A program made the translations under genes and the position numbers. DNA of 8,140 bases from Namhaeicola sp039714555 (lineage in GTDB: Bacteria; Bacteroidota; Bacteroidia; Flavobacteriales; Flavobacteriaceae), in the NCBI GenBank assembly GCA_039714555.1, contig JBDLJB010000066.1, positions 1 to 8,140 of the forward strand. The letters are read 5' to 3'. Shown piece by piece: positions 1 to 7,971 of the stretch (the stretch's first letter is position 1; every line of letters starts with the position of its first letter). The notes below the pieces were generated by a model. That model was not told the DNA's origin. It saw only the letters and a list, made by a program, of their open reading frames with translations, and made no database searches.

Positions 1-3
1 ATA

Positions 4-1500
4 TTATTTATTTATAGATGAAACTTCAAACGTCCACACATATTTTGATGGTGGATTATTTCTTAAATTTTCAGGTACTAGAATTGTAAATCCTTCTTTA
101 TTACGTTTCCATTTTAATTTCTTTTTAGACCCGAGTAATCTTATTTTTGCTCCTTTTGACGGATTGATAGAATTAATCGTAATTTCAGAAGGAATTTTGT
201 CTTCTCCTTCTTTAGCCATATATAATAAAAAAACATTACCCTGTTTATTTTGAGTCATACCAATATTACCTTCCTTAAAAGGTTCTATTGGTTTTGTACT
301 ATAAATAGCTGTGTTGTTAATTTTCATCCAACCTTCAAATTCTTTTAATAAATCGTATGCTCCCTGCTGCCATTTTCCATCAGGACCGGGTGCAATATTC
401 AATAATAAATTACCCCCCTTAACAACAACATCTACTAATGTTTGGATTCCTTTTCTGCCATCCATATATTTGGCATTAGGAGTATAAGACCAACCTCCTC
501 CTGAAATAATACAAGACTCCCAAGGATATGGCAATGTTTTATCAGGTACTCGATTTTCTGGTGTTAAGTAGTTTTGATTTTTCCCATGAACTGCCCTATC
601 CACCACAATTAAACCCGGTTGTTTTTCACGTGCTTTTATAACTAGTTCATCCATTTTGATGTCTTGATTAACCATTCTGTGCTTAAGATACGCTTGGTTA
701 TCATTGTTAAGTTTTTTGTTAAACCAATCTATAATTTCTTCTTTAGAGGCTTTAGCAACCCAACCTCCATCAAGCCAAAGAATGTCTACTTTACCATAAT
801 CTGTCATTAGTTCCATAATCTGATTATGTGTAAATTCTACAAACTTATTCCACTTTTCAGGATTTTCTTCCGGTGAGTAGTTCACGTTTCTATCCATTGG
901 AGGATATTTAGGATCCCAATAATATTCTGAATGCCAGTCGGGTTTTGAAAAATAAGCTCCTGTCCACAGGCCTTCTTTTCTAAAAGAATTAAAAATCTCC
1001 TTTGTAACATTTGCTTTAGGATGTGTAGAAAAAGGTGTTTTCTTGTTGGTTATTTTATAGTCGGTATATTTAGAATCAAACATGGTAAACCCATCATGGT
1101 GCTTTGTAGTAAACACCACATATTTCATACCGGCAGCTTTAGCTGCTTTTGCCCATTTGTCAGGATTAAAATTAACAGGGTTAAATGTAGTTTGAAGTGC
1201 TTCATACTCCTGTTTATAAGCAAAATAATTATCCGGATTACTCCCTTTTTTCCGTTTGCACCAAGGGTATTCTTCTGGTGAAAGTGACCAGGATTCAACA
1301 ATACCCCATTGGCTATACGCACCCCAGTGCATTAGCAATCCAAATTTTTTGTCTTGCCACTCATCTAACTTTTCCAAAACTAATGAATCAGTCTCGGGTA
1401 CATATCTCTCGTCTTCATATATTGCCTGTGCAAATAGTTGACTTTGAGAGAAAAGAAATAAAAATATTAACTTTACAATTATATTATTCAATTTTTTCAT
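4..1500 (-). CDS. Secreted GH29 alpha-L-fucosidase
   Basis: A complete 498-residue protein of glycoside hydrolase family 29, retaining enzymes that release terminal alpha-L-fucose. Residues 1-24 form a Sec signal peptide (basic start, hydrophobic core, likely cleavage after LFA) with no lipobox, so the product is probably periplasmic or secreted. The catalytic barrel spans about residues 40-390. It shows FGLLMHWG (53-60, His58), VESW (68-71), KHHDGF (133-138, His134/His135) and LWLDGGW (241-247), where Asp244 fits the GH29 nucleophile. Glu328 in PWES is a candidate acid/base, but this residue varies within the family and I cannot confirm it. About 100 C-terminal residues look like the usual small beta-sandwich. 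The start at 1500 is chosen because it begins the signal peptide. The leader is A/T-rich with no Shine-Dalgarno site. The gene lies 24 bases after the DUF4091 gene and is the last one visible in the operon. The family call is firm; the fucosyl linkage is unknown. Confidence 0.93.
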   Translation of the reverse strand: MKKLNNIIVKLIFLFLFSQSQLFAQAIYEDERYVPETDSLVLEKLDEWQDKKFGLLMHWGAYSQWGIVESWSLSPEEYPWCKRKKGSNPDNYFAYKQEYEALQTTFNPVNFNPDKWAKAAKAAGMKYVVFTTKHHDGFTMFDSKYTDYKITNKKTPFSTHPKANVTKEIFNSFRKEGLWTGAYFSKPDWHSEYYWDPKYPPMDRNVNYSPEENPEKWNKFVEFTHNQIMELMTDYGKVDILWLDGGWVAKASKEEIIDWFNKKLNNDNQAYLKHRMVNQDIKMDELVIKAREKQPGLIVVDRAVHGKNQNYLTPENRVPDKTLPYPWESCIISGGGWSYTPNAKYMDGRKGIQTLVDVVVKGGNLLLNIAPGPDGKWQQGAYDLLKEFEGWMKINNTAIYSTKPIEPFKEGNIGMTQNKQGNVFLLYMAKEGEDKIPSEITINSINPSKGAKIRLLGSKKKLKWKRNKEGFTILVPENLRNNPPSKYVWTFEVSSINK

Positions 1501-1524
1501 ATTATTCTAATTAAGTTTTTTATA

Positions 1525-3171
1525 TTATTTTAATGATTTCAGTAATTTCTTTTTGGTCTTTCGATATACAGATATTGATAAATTATAATCGGTATAACTT
1601 CTAAATAAATTTTTAATAAGCTTATCATATTTTTTTAAATCATGAGCTTTTAACATTTGTAACAGATCATAATCTTCAATTCCTATACGATGCGCTTCAA
1701 AGCGAACAGATGAAAGTGGTCCATCATTTCCCGGATAAATTACATGAGTATCACCAGCCGGTAAAAAATTATTCGGACTGGCACCTGGAGCAGGATGATG
1801 TATCACACTTTGCTCAAAAGGATTAGTGAGATATTGATTTAGACCCCAATGTAAATAACCTCCCGTATTATAAAAAGCAGCTCCCCATCCAAAGTAAACC
1901 TGTCTTAATCTTTCCATATCCAATGTTCTGTTTAACCATTTTCCACCTGGAATAAGACAAGTATATACCAATACTTTTTCACCAAGCTTTTCCCTATCTC
2001 TAAAGAAGGATTCGTTTTCCTGAAAATCATTGATTAATGGGCACCAAATATCAATTGCACCGGCAATTCCATCCCTGTCATTTGTAGCCTCCATAATTTT
2101 TATTTCAGGATAAATTTCTTTTACTTGTTTTACAACATCTTTATAACATTGTGCATTTGCTGAAGTAGGTTCATCAGCAATGTGTTGTAACCAACTATTG
2201 GTTAGATTGTTATTTAAAACAAAGTCATGAATTAAATTCATCAAAACTTCAATATCCTTCTTCCCATCCTCCTTATAATATCGTCTTTTTGTTAAAGCCA
2301 CTTTTAATTCATGGTCACCCCAGTCATCATTATCTCCTCTATTCATCAAGTGTGGAGCTTCAAAATATTTAAAATCATATTTTCTAAAAACATCAATAAA
2401 ACGGATCATCTTCTCATCTTCCAAAATAATTACATCACCATTAAGCTTAAATAATTCATGAGGTATTATTATAGAATTTTGGCGACCATGTGCCATTAAT
2501 TCTGCGTATCTATCTAACATTTTAAACCAAGGTTCTGACCAGGGTTCTAATTGATGTTGCTCACCCATTTGCTTTAAGTTGAACCAATTTGTATAATAAA
2601 ACTGACTTTTGGAAAGTATTGGAAGTTCAACAGGATAAACTTTTATAATGAATGTTCCTTCCTCTTCGAAATCATCTGATTCTACTTTGATTTTTATTTT
2701 ATGAGTGCCTTTTTCTTTAATAATTGAACTAGGAATTGAGAGTCTTAAGGCAGTGAATTTTGTTGTACTTGTATGTTTTTCTTCTTTAACGGGTTGAATA
2801 ACCTCAAAAATTCTGAATGGCGCCCTCCGTATAACATAAGGGTTAATTATATTTTTATATTGCTCTGTTCTACTATCCAATCCCGTATTCTGTTCAACAG
2901 GAACATCGATAAGCTGACTCCAAACATGAGCACCTAATTTCTGACCATCTTTGATAGCCGATATTGTAAATATTTTCCCTTTAGGAATTTTAAGAAGCAC
3001 ATGAACATCTGCTATTGATCCCTGAGGAAAATCTGCCTTCCAACTATTTTTATAATCATTTAGTTGATTTTTATCGGGGTATATTGCCTCCAATGGATCA
3101 ACCATCCACAACTGAGCAAAGCTTGTAATTGAAATTAAAAACAGTATTAAAAAAGTTATTTTAGACTTCAT
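1525..3171 (-). CDS. Secreted DUF4091 / GH123-like protein, putative glycosidase
   Basis: A complete 548-residue protein resembling the DUF4091 / GH123 catalytic-domain group. Residues 1-19 are a Sec signal peptide (likely cleavage SFA|Q, no lipobox). About residues 20-190 look like an N-terminal beta-rich domain and about 195-450 like a barrel. HIADEP at 330-335 contains an adjacent Asp333-Glu334 pair. In characterised GH123 beta-N-acetylgalactosaminidases, such a pair supports substrate-assisted catalysis using the acetamido group. The C-terminal RFEAHRIGIEDYDLL (490-504) is the recurring DUF4091 signature. A beta-N-acetylhexosaminidase, perhaps GalNAc-specific, is therefore reasonable. However, most DUF4091 proteins are uncharacterised and this one may act on another sugar. 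It starts 9 bases after the GH92 stop, with no ribosome-binding site in that spacer, so translation may be coupled. The start at 3171 is fixed by the signal peptide. Family membership is fairly sure; activity is not. Confidence 0.82.
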   Translation of the reverse strand: MKSKITFLILFLISITSFAQLWMVDPLEAIYPDKNQLNDYKNSWKADFPQGSIADVHVLLKIPKGKIFTISAIKDGQKLGAHVWSQLIDVPVEQNTGLDSRTEQYKNIINPYVIRRAPFRIFEVIQPVKEEKHTSTTKFTALRLSIPSSIIKEKGTHKIKIKVESDDFEEEGTFIIKVYPVELPILSKSQFYYTNWFNLKQMGEQHQLEPWSEPWFKMLDRYAELMAHGRQNSIIIPHELFKLNGDVIILEDEKMIRFIDVFRKYDFKYFEAPHLMNRGDNDDWGDHELKVALTKRRYYKEDGKKDIEVLMNLIHDFVLNNNLTNSWLQHIADEPTSANAQCYKDVVKQVKEIYPEIKIMEATNDRDGIAGAIDIWCPLINDFQENESFFRDREKLGEKVLVYTCLIPGGKWLNRTLDMERLRQVYFGWGAAFYNTGGYLHWGLNQYLTNPFEQSVIHHPAPGASPNNFLPAGDTHVIYPGNDGPLSSVRFEAHRIGIEDYDLLQMLKAHDLKKYDKLIKNLFRSYTDYNLSISVYRKTKKKLLKSLK

Positions 3172-3180
3172 AATCTATAT

Positions 3181-5505
3181 TTATTTCTTATTTGTCAATG
3201 AATAAGGAACATTCTCCGGTTGGCTTCCCCAATCTTTATTTGATTCAGAACCCAGATTAAACTCTAATTCACCTCCGTTTTTAATATCTTCAAATTTGAT
3301 AAAAGTATTGTTATAAAAATTTCCATCCAAACTTGCAGACTTTATATAAAAATTCCTTTCGGAATTATCTTTTGCAGATATTGTAAATTTATTTCCATTT
3401 TCAAGATGAATAATTGCTTTTTTGAACAAAGGGCTCCCAATAACATACTGATCAACTGCCGGAGTTACAGGATAAAATCCTAAACTACTAAAAACGTACC
3501 ATGCCGATGTTTGACCATTATCCTCATCCCCACAATATCCATCTGGTGTTGCACTGTATAATTTTGTAAGCACTTCTCTGATCCATTTTTGTGTTTTATA
3601 AGGTACCCCTGCATAATTATACAAATAGATCATATGTTGTACCGGTTGATTACCATGTGCATAGTTCCCCATATTAACTATTTGCATCTCCCTGATCTCA
3701 TGAATTGTAAATCCATAATAAGAGGCATCAAATTCCGGTGGCATTTCAAAAACCTCATCCAGTTTTGCAATAAATTCTTCATTGCCTCCCATCAGATCAA
3801 TAAGCCCCTGAATATCATGAAATACTGACCATGTATAATGCAAACTATTCCCTTCCGTAAAGGCATCACCCCATTTTAAAGGATTGAATGGAGTTTGAAA
3901 TCTACCGTCTTTATTTTTACCCCTCATCCATTTTGTTAAAGGGTCAAATAAATTTTTATAATTTAAAGATTGATTATAGTATTTATTTGCAATTTCCTTC
4001 TTACCAAGTTTATCAGCCATTTTAGCTATAGTGAAATCTGCAAATGCATACTCTAAAGTTCTTGCAGCATTTTCATTGATACCAACATCATAAGGAACAT
4101 ATCCAAGTGAATTGTAAAAATCAACACCTGCTCTACCAACTGAATTTACAGGTCGATTTTCACCAATTGTAGCGTTTTTCAGAATAGCTTCTAATAGAAT
4201 ATCCACATCTTTTTCCTTCATATTACCCTTTAAATAAGCATCTGAAACAATCGTCGCTGAATTAGAACCGATCATCACATCTCTATGCCCCGGACTGGCC
4301 CATTCGGGCAACCATCCTGATTCTTTATAAGTGTTAGCCAACCCTTCCATAATATTACTATTAAGCTCAGGGTACATCAAATTAAAAAATGGAAATACTG
4401 CTCTAAAGGTATCCCAAAAGCCATTATCGGTAAACATATAACCGGGTAGAATCTTACCATTATAAGGACTATAATGAACTATATTATTATTCTTATCAAG
4501 CTCATAAAACTTTCGTGGAAACAATAAAACCCTGTAAAGACTGGAATAGAAAGTTCTAATATTATCTATATTATCATCTTCTATCTTAATTCTTCCCAGT
4601 TCTTTTTCCCAGGCTTGTTTTGCTTTTTCTCTGGTTTGATCAAAAGTATCTATTCCAATTTCTCTATTCAAATTGATTTCTGCCTGCTCTAAACTTATAA
4701 AAGAAGAAGCAACTTTTACATGTACCTGTTCTCCTTTTGTAGTTTTAAAACCAATAATTGCTCCAACGTGATTGCCTTCACTGTTCAATGTATTTTTTTT
4801 AAATTCCCAATTATCAGTCCATGTATGTTTTATTTCAAAATCTTTATCAAATTCTGCAACAAAATAATTGTGAAAATTGCCGGGTACTCCTCCACTATTA
4901 TTTCTGCAATAACCAATAATTTTTCTCTTTTCAGGAATTATTTTTATCATAGAACCTTTATAGAATGCATCTAATAAAATGTAAGATGTATCAGATTTTG
5001 GAAATGTAAATTGAAAATGAGCTGCACGTTCAGTAGGCGAAACTTCAACAGTTGCATCATAATCAGCCAAATAAACTTTATAATGATGTGGTTTAACCGT
5101 TTCTGCTTTATGCGAAAACCAGGAAGCCCTTTCTTCTTCGTTAAATTTTAAATCACCTGTTACGGCCATTAATGAAAAAGCTGCATAATCATTTAGCCAC
5201 GGACTAGGCTGATGTGTTTGTTTGATTCCCCGAATTTTATTTTCATCGTATTTATAGGTCCATCCATCTCCCATTTTTGAAGTCATAGGTGTCCAAAAAT
5301 TCATCCCCCAGGGTGTAGCTATCGCGGGATAAGTGTTCCCATTTGACAAACTAAAATCAGAATCTGTTCCCATTAAAGGATTGACATAATCAACAATACT
5401 CACTTCATCTTTCACTACCACATCTTTATTATCATATTCAATTTCACAAGAAAAAAAAGCAATAAATACAAACGTTACAATAATATTAAGAACCGCTTTT
5501 ATCAT
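3181..5505 (-). CDS. GH92 alpha-mannosidase, lipoprotein
   Basis: A complete 774-residue GH92 enzyme; the family comprises calcium-dependent inverting exo-alpha-mannosidases acting on N-glycans, yeast mannans and related glycans. Residues 1-20 are a lipoprotein signal with lipobox FFSC (Cys20), followed by an acidic stretch (EIEYDNKD) that may act as a surface-export signal. The N-terminal beta-sandwich spans about residues 35-280 and the (alpha/alpha)6 catalytic domain about 300-750. Landmarks are NGFWDTFRAVFP (361-372), WASPGHRDVMIGSNSA (402-417), EGNSLHYTW (551-559), AHGNQP (616-621) and CGDEDNGQTSAWY (658-670). By family comparison Glu551 is the likely general acid, and Asp660/Asp662 the likely base pair. 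The length is normal and no key residue is missing. AHGNQP has Gln where many members have Glu, which may bear on linkage preference. The lipoprotein signal fixes the start at 5505. An AGGAAG run lies about 17 bases upstream, too far for a normal Shine-Dalgarno site. The gene follows GH20 by 41 bases. Confidence 0.95.
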   Translation of the reverse strand: MIKAVLNIIVTFVFIAFFSCEIEYDNKDVVVKDEVSIVDYVNPLMGTDSDFSLSNGNTYPAIATPWGMNFWTPMTSKMGDGWTYKYDENKIRGIKQTHQPSPWLNDYAAFSLMAVTGDLKFNEEERASWFSHKAETVKPHHYKVYLADYDATVEVSPTERAAHFQFTFPKSDTSYILLDAFYKGSMIKIIPEKRKIIGYCRNNSGGVPGNFHNYFVAEFDKDFEIKHTWTDNWEFKKNTLNSEGNHVGAIIGFKTTKGEQVHVKVASSFISLEQAEINLNREIGIDTFDQTREKAKQAWEKELGRIKIEDDNIDNIRTFYSSLYRVLLFPRKFYELDKNNNIVHYSPYNGKILPGYMFTDNGFWDTFRAVFPFFNLMYPELNSNIMEGLANTYKESGWLPEWASPGHRDVMIGSNSATIVSDAYLKGNMKEKDVDILLEAILKNATIGENRPVNSVGRAGVDFYNSLGYVPYDVGINENAARTLEYAFADFTIAKMADKLGKKEIANKYYNQSLNYKNLFDPLTKWMRGKNKDGRFQTPFNPLKWGDAFTEGNSLHYTWSVFHDIQGLIDLMGGNEEFIAKLDEVFEMPPEFDASYYGFTIHEIREMQIVNMGNYAHGNQPVQHMIYLYNYAGVPYKTQKWIREVLTKLYSATPDGYCGDEDNGQTSAWYVFSSLGFYPVTPAVDQYVIGSPLFKKAIIHLENGNKFTISAKDNSERNFYIKSASLDGNFYNNTFIKFEDIKNGGELEFNLGSESNKDWGSQPENVPYSLTNKK

Positions 5506-5546
5506 TTTGTTAAATTAAATTTCTTCCTATTAAATTTTAATATTTT

Positions 5547-7868
5547 TTAATCAACTAAAATTTCATCTACAAATAACCAAACACCCCCTCCACTTGGTGA
5601 TTGCTTCATTTTAATTGCATTTACTTTTATGAATCTTGTTTTAACTTTTGGAAACTTTACTATAAAATTTTTCAATTCAGAGTTATAATTTTTAGCATAT
5701 CCTCTCTTTATTTCTCCTGCTTTTTGATAGGATTTACCATCCATTGAAATTAAAACTTCCACAGCAATAGGGTAATAAATTCCAGCCCCCTGATTTTCCA
5801 TTGACCCTACTGTTACCTGGCTGATCTCTTCTTCTTTTTCAAGATCGATAATCACTTCCATATTTTCTCCAATCCAACCTTGCCATTTACCATCATGAAA
5901 ATTCTTTGTTCCTCTTAAAGTGTTTACCAAATTAAATTCTCCAGAACCCTTATAATTATCACTGTACATATTTGTATAACTTACCTTATGCGCAACAGCT
6001 TTATGAAATTTAATAGTATCTGTAAAAACTCTTCCTACAGGTTTCTCATCTTCAAATAATGACGCCTTTATTGTTGTAGTTTCTTTTAACTCAATAGATT
6101 TAATGTATTTATTAGCGTTTTTATTCAATTCTTCATCACCTAAAACATATCGAATATCAGCATTTGGAAACTCATTTTGTAATTTCAATTGCACTGACAT
6201 ACGCTTTAAATCTGCTTCAGAAGAGGCTGTAAGTAAATAGGAACTTTTAGCATAATTTATTCCAAGAAATTCATAACGATTGAACATAACCTTGATTCTA
6301 TCTGAAAAATCATTCCAGTCACGTAATTCTTTTGGACTCCAGACTACTTCAGCTAAAGCAGCAATTCTTGGATATATCATATATTCAGAATGCGAATTTG
6401 TCGTGATAAATTCAGACCATAAATTAGCCTGACCACCCAATACATGCTTGGCTTCTTCTTCATTCATTGAATCAATAATTGGATCAAACTGGTACACTTT
6501 ACTCAACGGTAAAAAACCTCCAAAAGCAATAGGTTCTTCATTTTGTGGCCCTTGATAATGATCAAAATAACAATGTGAACCGGGTGTCATAACAACATCA
6601 TGACCTTGAGCTGCAGCTTCTAAACCACCTTTAACACCTCTCCAACTCATTACAGTTGCTTCAGGAGCCAATCCTCCTTCTAAAATCTCATCCCATCCAA
6701 TCAGCTTTTTACCATGAGAGTTTATAAATTTCTCCATTCGTTTTACAAAATAGCTCTGTAATTCTTCCACATCTTTCAACCCTTCTTTTTTCATTCTTTT
6801 TTTACAATGTTGGCATTTTTCCCAGTTGGTCTTAGTTGCCTCATCTCCACCAATATGAATATACTTTGAAGGGAATATTTCCATTACTTCAAGCAATACA
6901 TTTTCAAGAAACTCAAATGTACTTTCTTTACCTGCACAATAAATCTCAGTTATTGGCCAAACACCCCCTGATGGAACACCAATTGGAGTTTCAAAACATG
7001 AAAGTTCAGGATAAGCAGCAATAGCACTCATTACATGAGCAGGCATTTCAATTTCAGGAATAATTTCGATGTTACGGGTTGCAGCATAAGCTACGATTTC
7101 TTTCAAGTCTGCTTGTGACAAATAACCACCATAAGTTCCTTTTTTTCCTGCTTTTGTTTTTTCTCTACCGTTCCAAGCAATATCTTCCTGATCTTCTCTC
7201 CAGGCACCAATTTCAGTCAATTTTGGATATTTTTCAATTTCTATCCGCCAACCCTGATCATCAACTAAATGTAAATGTAATACATTCATTTTATGCATTG
7301 CCAACCTATCAATTGTGCTTTTAATATATTCTTTTTCAAAAAAATGACGAGAAAGATCTAACATCAATCCTCTCCATTTAAAACGTGGCTGATCTTGAAT
7401 TGTAAGATTTGGAATTACCCAATCTGTATTCGATACAATTTCTTTACTTTCGATAGCTACCGGTAACAACTGACGAATTGTTTCTAACCCATATATAAAA
7501 CCTGCATTCCCACTCGCTTTAATACGAATTGTTTCTTTACTCACAGTTAAATTATAACTTTCTGTAGTAAGACTTCCGTCAATAATAAATTGAATATAAT
7601 TATTTTGAGGTTTAGTATTTAAAACTTTAAGATTCCACCCGGCAGTTTTTTTAAACTTGTTTACTAATGTATTGGCAATTTCTTTTTGCGATGCATTAAC
7701 AACTACAAACTGTGTATTTTCCGAAAACTGAAACACACCTTTATCCAGTATTAATTCTACCGGTTTCGGAATAATTTGAATATCTCCTTCAGTAAAAGTT
7801 TTATCTTTTTCACATGAATTCAAGAAAAAAACAAAAATTAAAGCTATACTTTTATATATAAGACTCAT
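5547..7868 (-). CDS. GH20 beta-N-acetylhexosaminidase with C-terminal discoidin-like domain, lipoprotein
   Basis: A complete 773-residue GH20 enzyme, which removes terminal beta-GlcNAc or beta-GalNAc by substrate-assisted catalysis. Residues 1-19 are a lipoprotein signal with lipobox LNSC (Cys19), followed by charged EKDK, so it is membrane-anchored and possibly on the surface. The N-terminal GH20b domain covers about residues 28-158, opening with IIPKPVE (32-38). The catalytic barrel covers about 160-510, with WRGLMLDLSRHF (165-176), LHLHLVDDQGWR (197-208), PEIEMPAH (271-278), HIGGDEATK (338-346), GWDE (391-394) and NLWSE (482-486). Asp342-Glu343 is the catalytic pair. Residues about 550-625 resemble the hexosaminidase C-terminal beta domain (CHB_HEX_C type). 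About 640-773 resemble an F5/8 type C (discoidin) domain, which could bind carbohydrate. The lipoprotein signal fixes the start at 7868. The leader is A/T-rich with no Shine-Dalgarno site. It follows the sulfatase by 103 bases. GlcNAc versus GalNAc preference cannot be read. Confidence 0.96.
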   Translation of the reverse strand: MSLIYKSIALIFVFFLNSCEKDKTFTEGDIQIIPKPVELILDKGVFQFSENTQFVVVNASQKEIANTLVNKFKKTAGWNLKVLNTKPQNNYIQFIIDGSLTTESYNLTVSKETIRIKASGNAGFIYGLETIRQLLPVAIESKEIVSNTDWVIPNLTIQDQPRFKWRGLMLDLSRHFFEKEYIKSTIDRLAMHKMNVLHLHLVDDQGWRIEIEKYPKLTEIGAWREDQEDIAWNGREKTKAGKKGTYGGYLSQADLKEIVAYAATRNIEIIPEIEMPAHVMSAIAAYPELSCFETPIGVPSGGVWPITEIYCAGKESTFEFLENVLLEVMEIFPSKYIHIGGDEATKTNWEKCQHCKKRMKKEGLKDVEELQSYFVKRMEKFINSHGKKLIGWDEILEGGLAPEATVMSWRGVKGGLEAAAQGHDVVMTPGSHCYFDHYQGPQNEEPIAFGGFLPLSKVYQFDPIIDSMNEEEAKHVLGGQANLWSEFITTNSHSEYMIYPRIAALAEVVWSPKELRDWNDFSDRIKVMFNRYEFLGINYAKSSYLLTASSEADLKRMSVQLKLQNEFPNADIRYVLGDEELNKNANKYIKSIELKETTTIKASLFEDEKPVGRVFTDTIKFHKAVAHKVSYTNMYSDNYKGSGEFNLVNTLRGTKNFHDGKWQGWIGENMEVIIDLEKEEEISQVTVGSMENQGAGIYYPIAVEVLISMDGKSYQKAGEIKRGYAKNYNSELKNFIVKFPKVKTRFIKVNAIKMKQSPSGGGVWLFVDEILVD

Positions 7869-7971
7869 TTGATGTATATTTTGATATTAATAAATACACC
7901 CGTTGTGCACTATGATTTAAGATAAAATAAAATTTGTTTTATATTTTATATGTTCACTTACTTTGCGTTTT
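7869..7971 (-). promoter_or_regulatory. 103-base intergenic gap upstream of GH20
   Basis: This is the longest non-coding stretch in the window, lying between the sulfatase stop and the GH20 start; the other gaps are 9 to 41 bases. It is very A/T-rich and could hold an internal promoter or processing site for the glycosidase genes. I found no match to the Bacteroidetes -7 box (TAnnTTTG) on the minus strand, no Shine-Dalgarno site before the GH20 start, and no small open reading frame. A regulatory role is suggested only by the spacing. Confidence 0.25.
7922..7949 (-). repeat. A/T-only inverted repeat in the sulfatase-GH20 gap
   Basis: ATAAAATA at 7922-7929 is the exact reverse complement of TATTTTAT at 7942-7949, with 12 bases between. 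It lies about 23 bases beyond the sulfatase stop, so a weak hairpin or transcript-processing site is conceivable. The stem has no G-C pairs and the sequence is extremely A/T-rich, so a chance match is equally likely. It is not a convincing terminator. Confidence 0.2.

Noticed and set aside
353..398. Possible missing acid/base residue in GH29
   Set aside because: The GH29 acid/base position varies between subfamilies, and Glu328 in PWES is a reasonable candidate elsewhere in the protein, so loss of function cannot be argued from sequence alone.
1021..1514. Overlapping plus- and minus-strand open frames inside the GH29 gene
   Set aside because: They lie inside a well-conserved catalytic region read in another frame. 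They show no family motif and no leader of their own, so they are shadows of the GH29 gene.
3589..4974. Plus-strand open frames antisense to the GH92 gene
   Set aside because: Their translations are Cys/Ile/Phe-rich with no recognisable domain, as expected of the complement of an AT-rich coding sequence.
5522..5529. AGGAAG (minus strand) before the GH92 start as a Shine-Dalgarno site
   Set aside because: It sits about 17 bases from the ATG, beyond the usual spacing, and Bacteroidetes seldom rely on this signal.
5577..6969. 13-base repeat CCAAACACCCCCT at 5577-5589 and 6957-6969
   Set aside because: Both copies fall in the same codon frame of GH20 and encode Gly-Gly-Val-Trp. There are only two copies with unrelated flanks, so coincidental codon use explains it.
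6836..7324. Plus-strand open frames antisense to the GH20 gene
   Set aside because: They are the complement of the GH20 catalytic core. The translations look like random Leu/His/Gln-rich sequence and no start signal is present.
7905..7910. GTGCAC palindrome upstream of GH20 as a possible operator
   Set aside because: A six-base palindrome is expected by chance, does not extend into a longer dyad, and has no second copy nearby.
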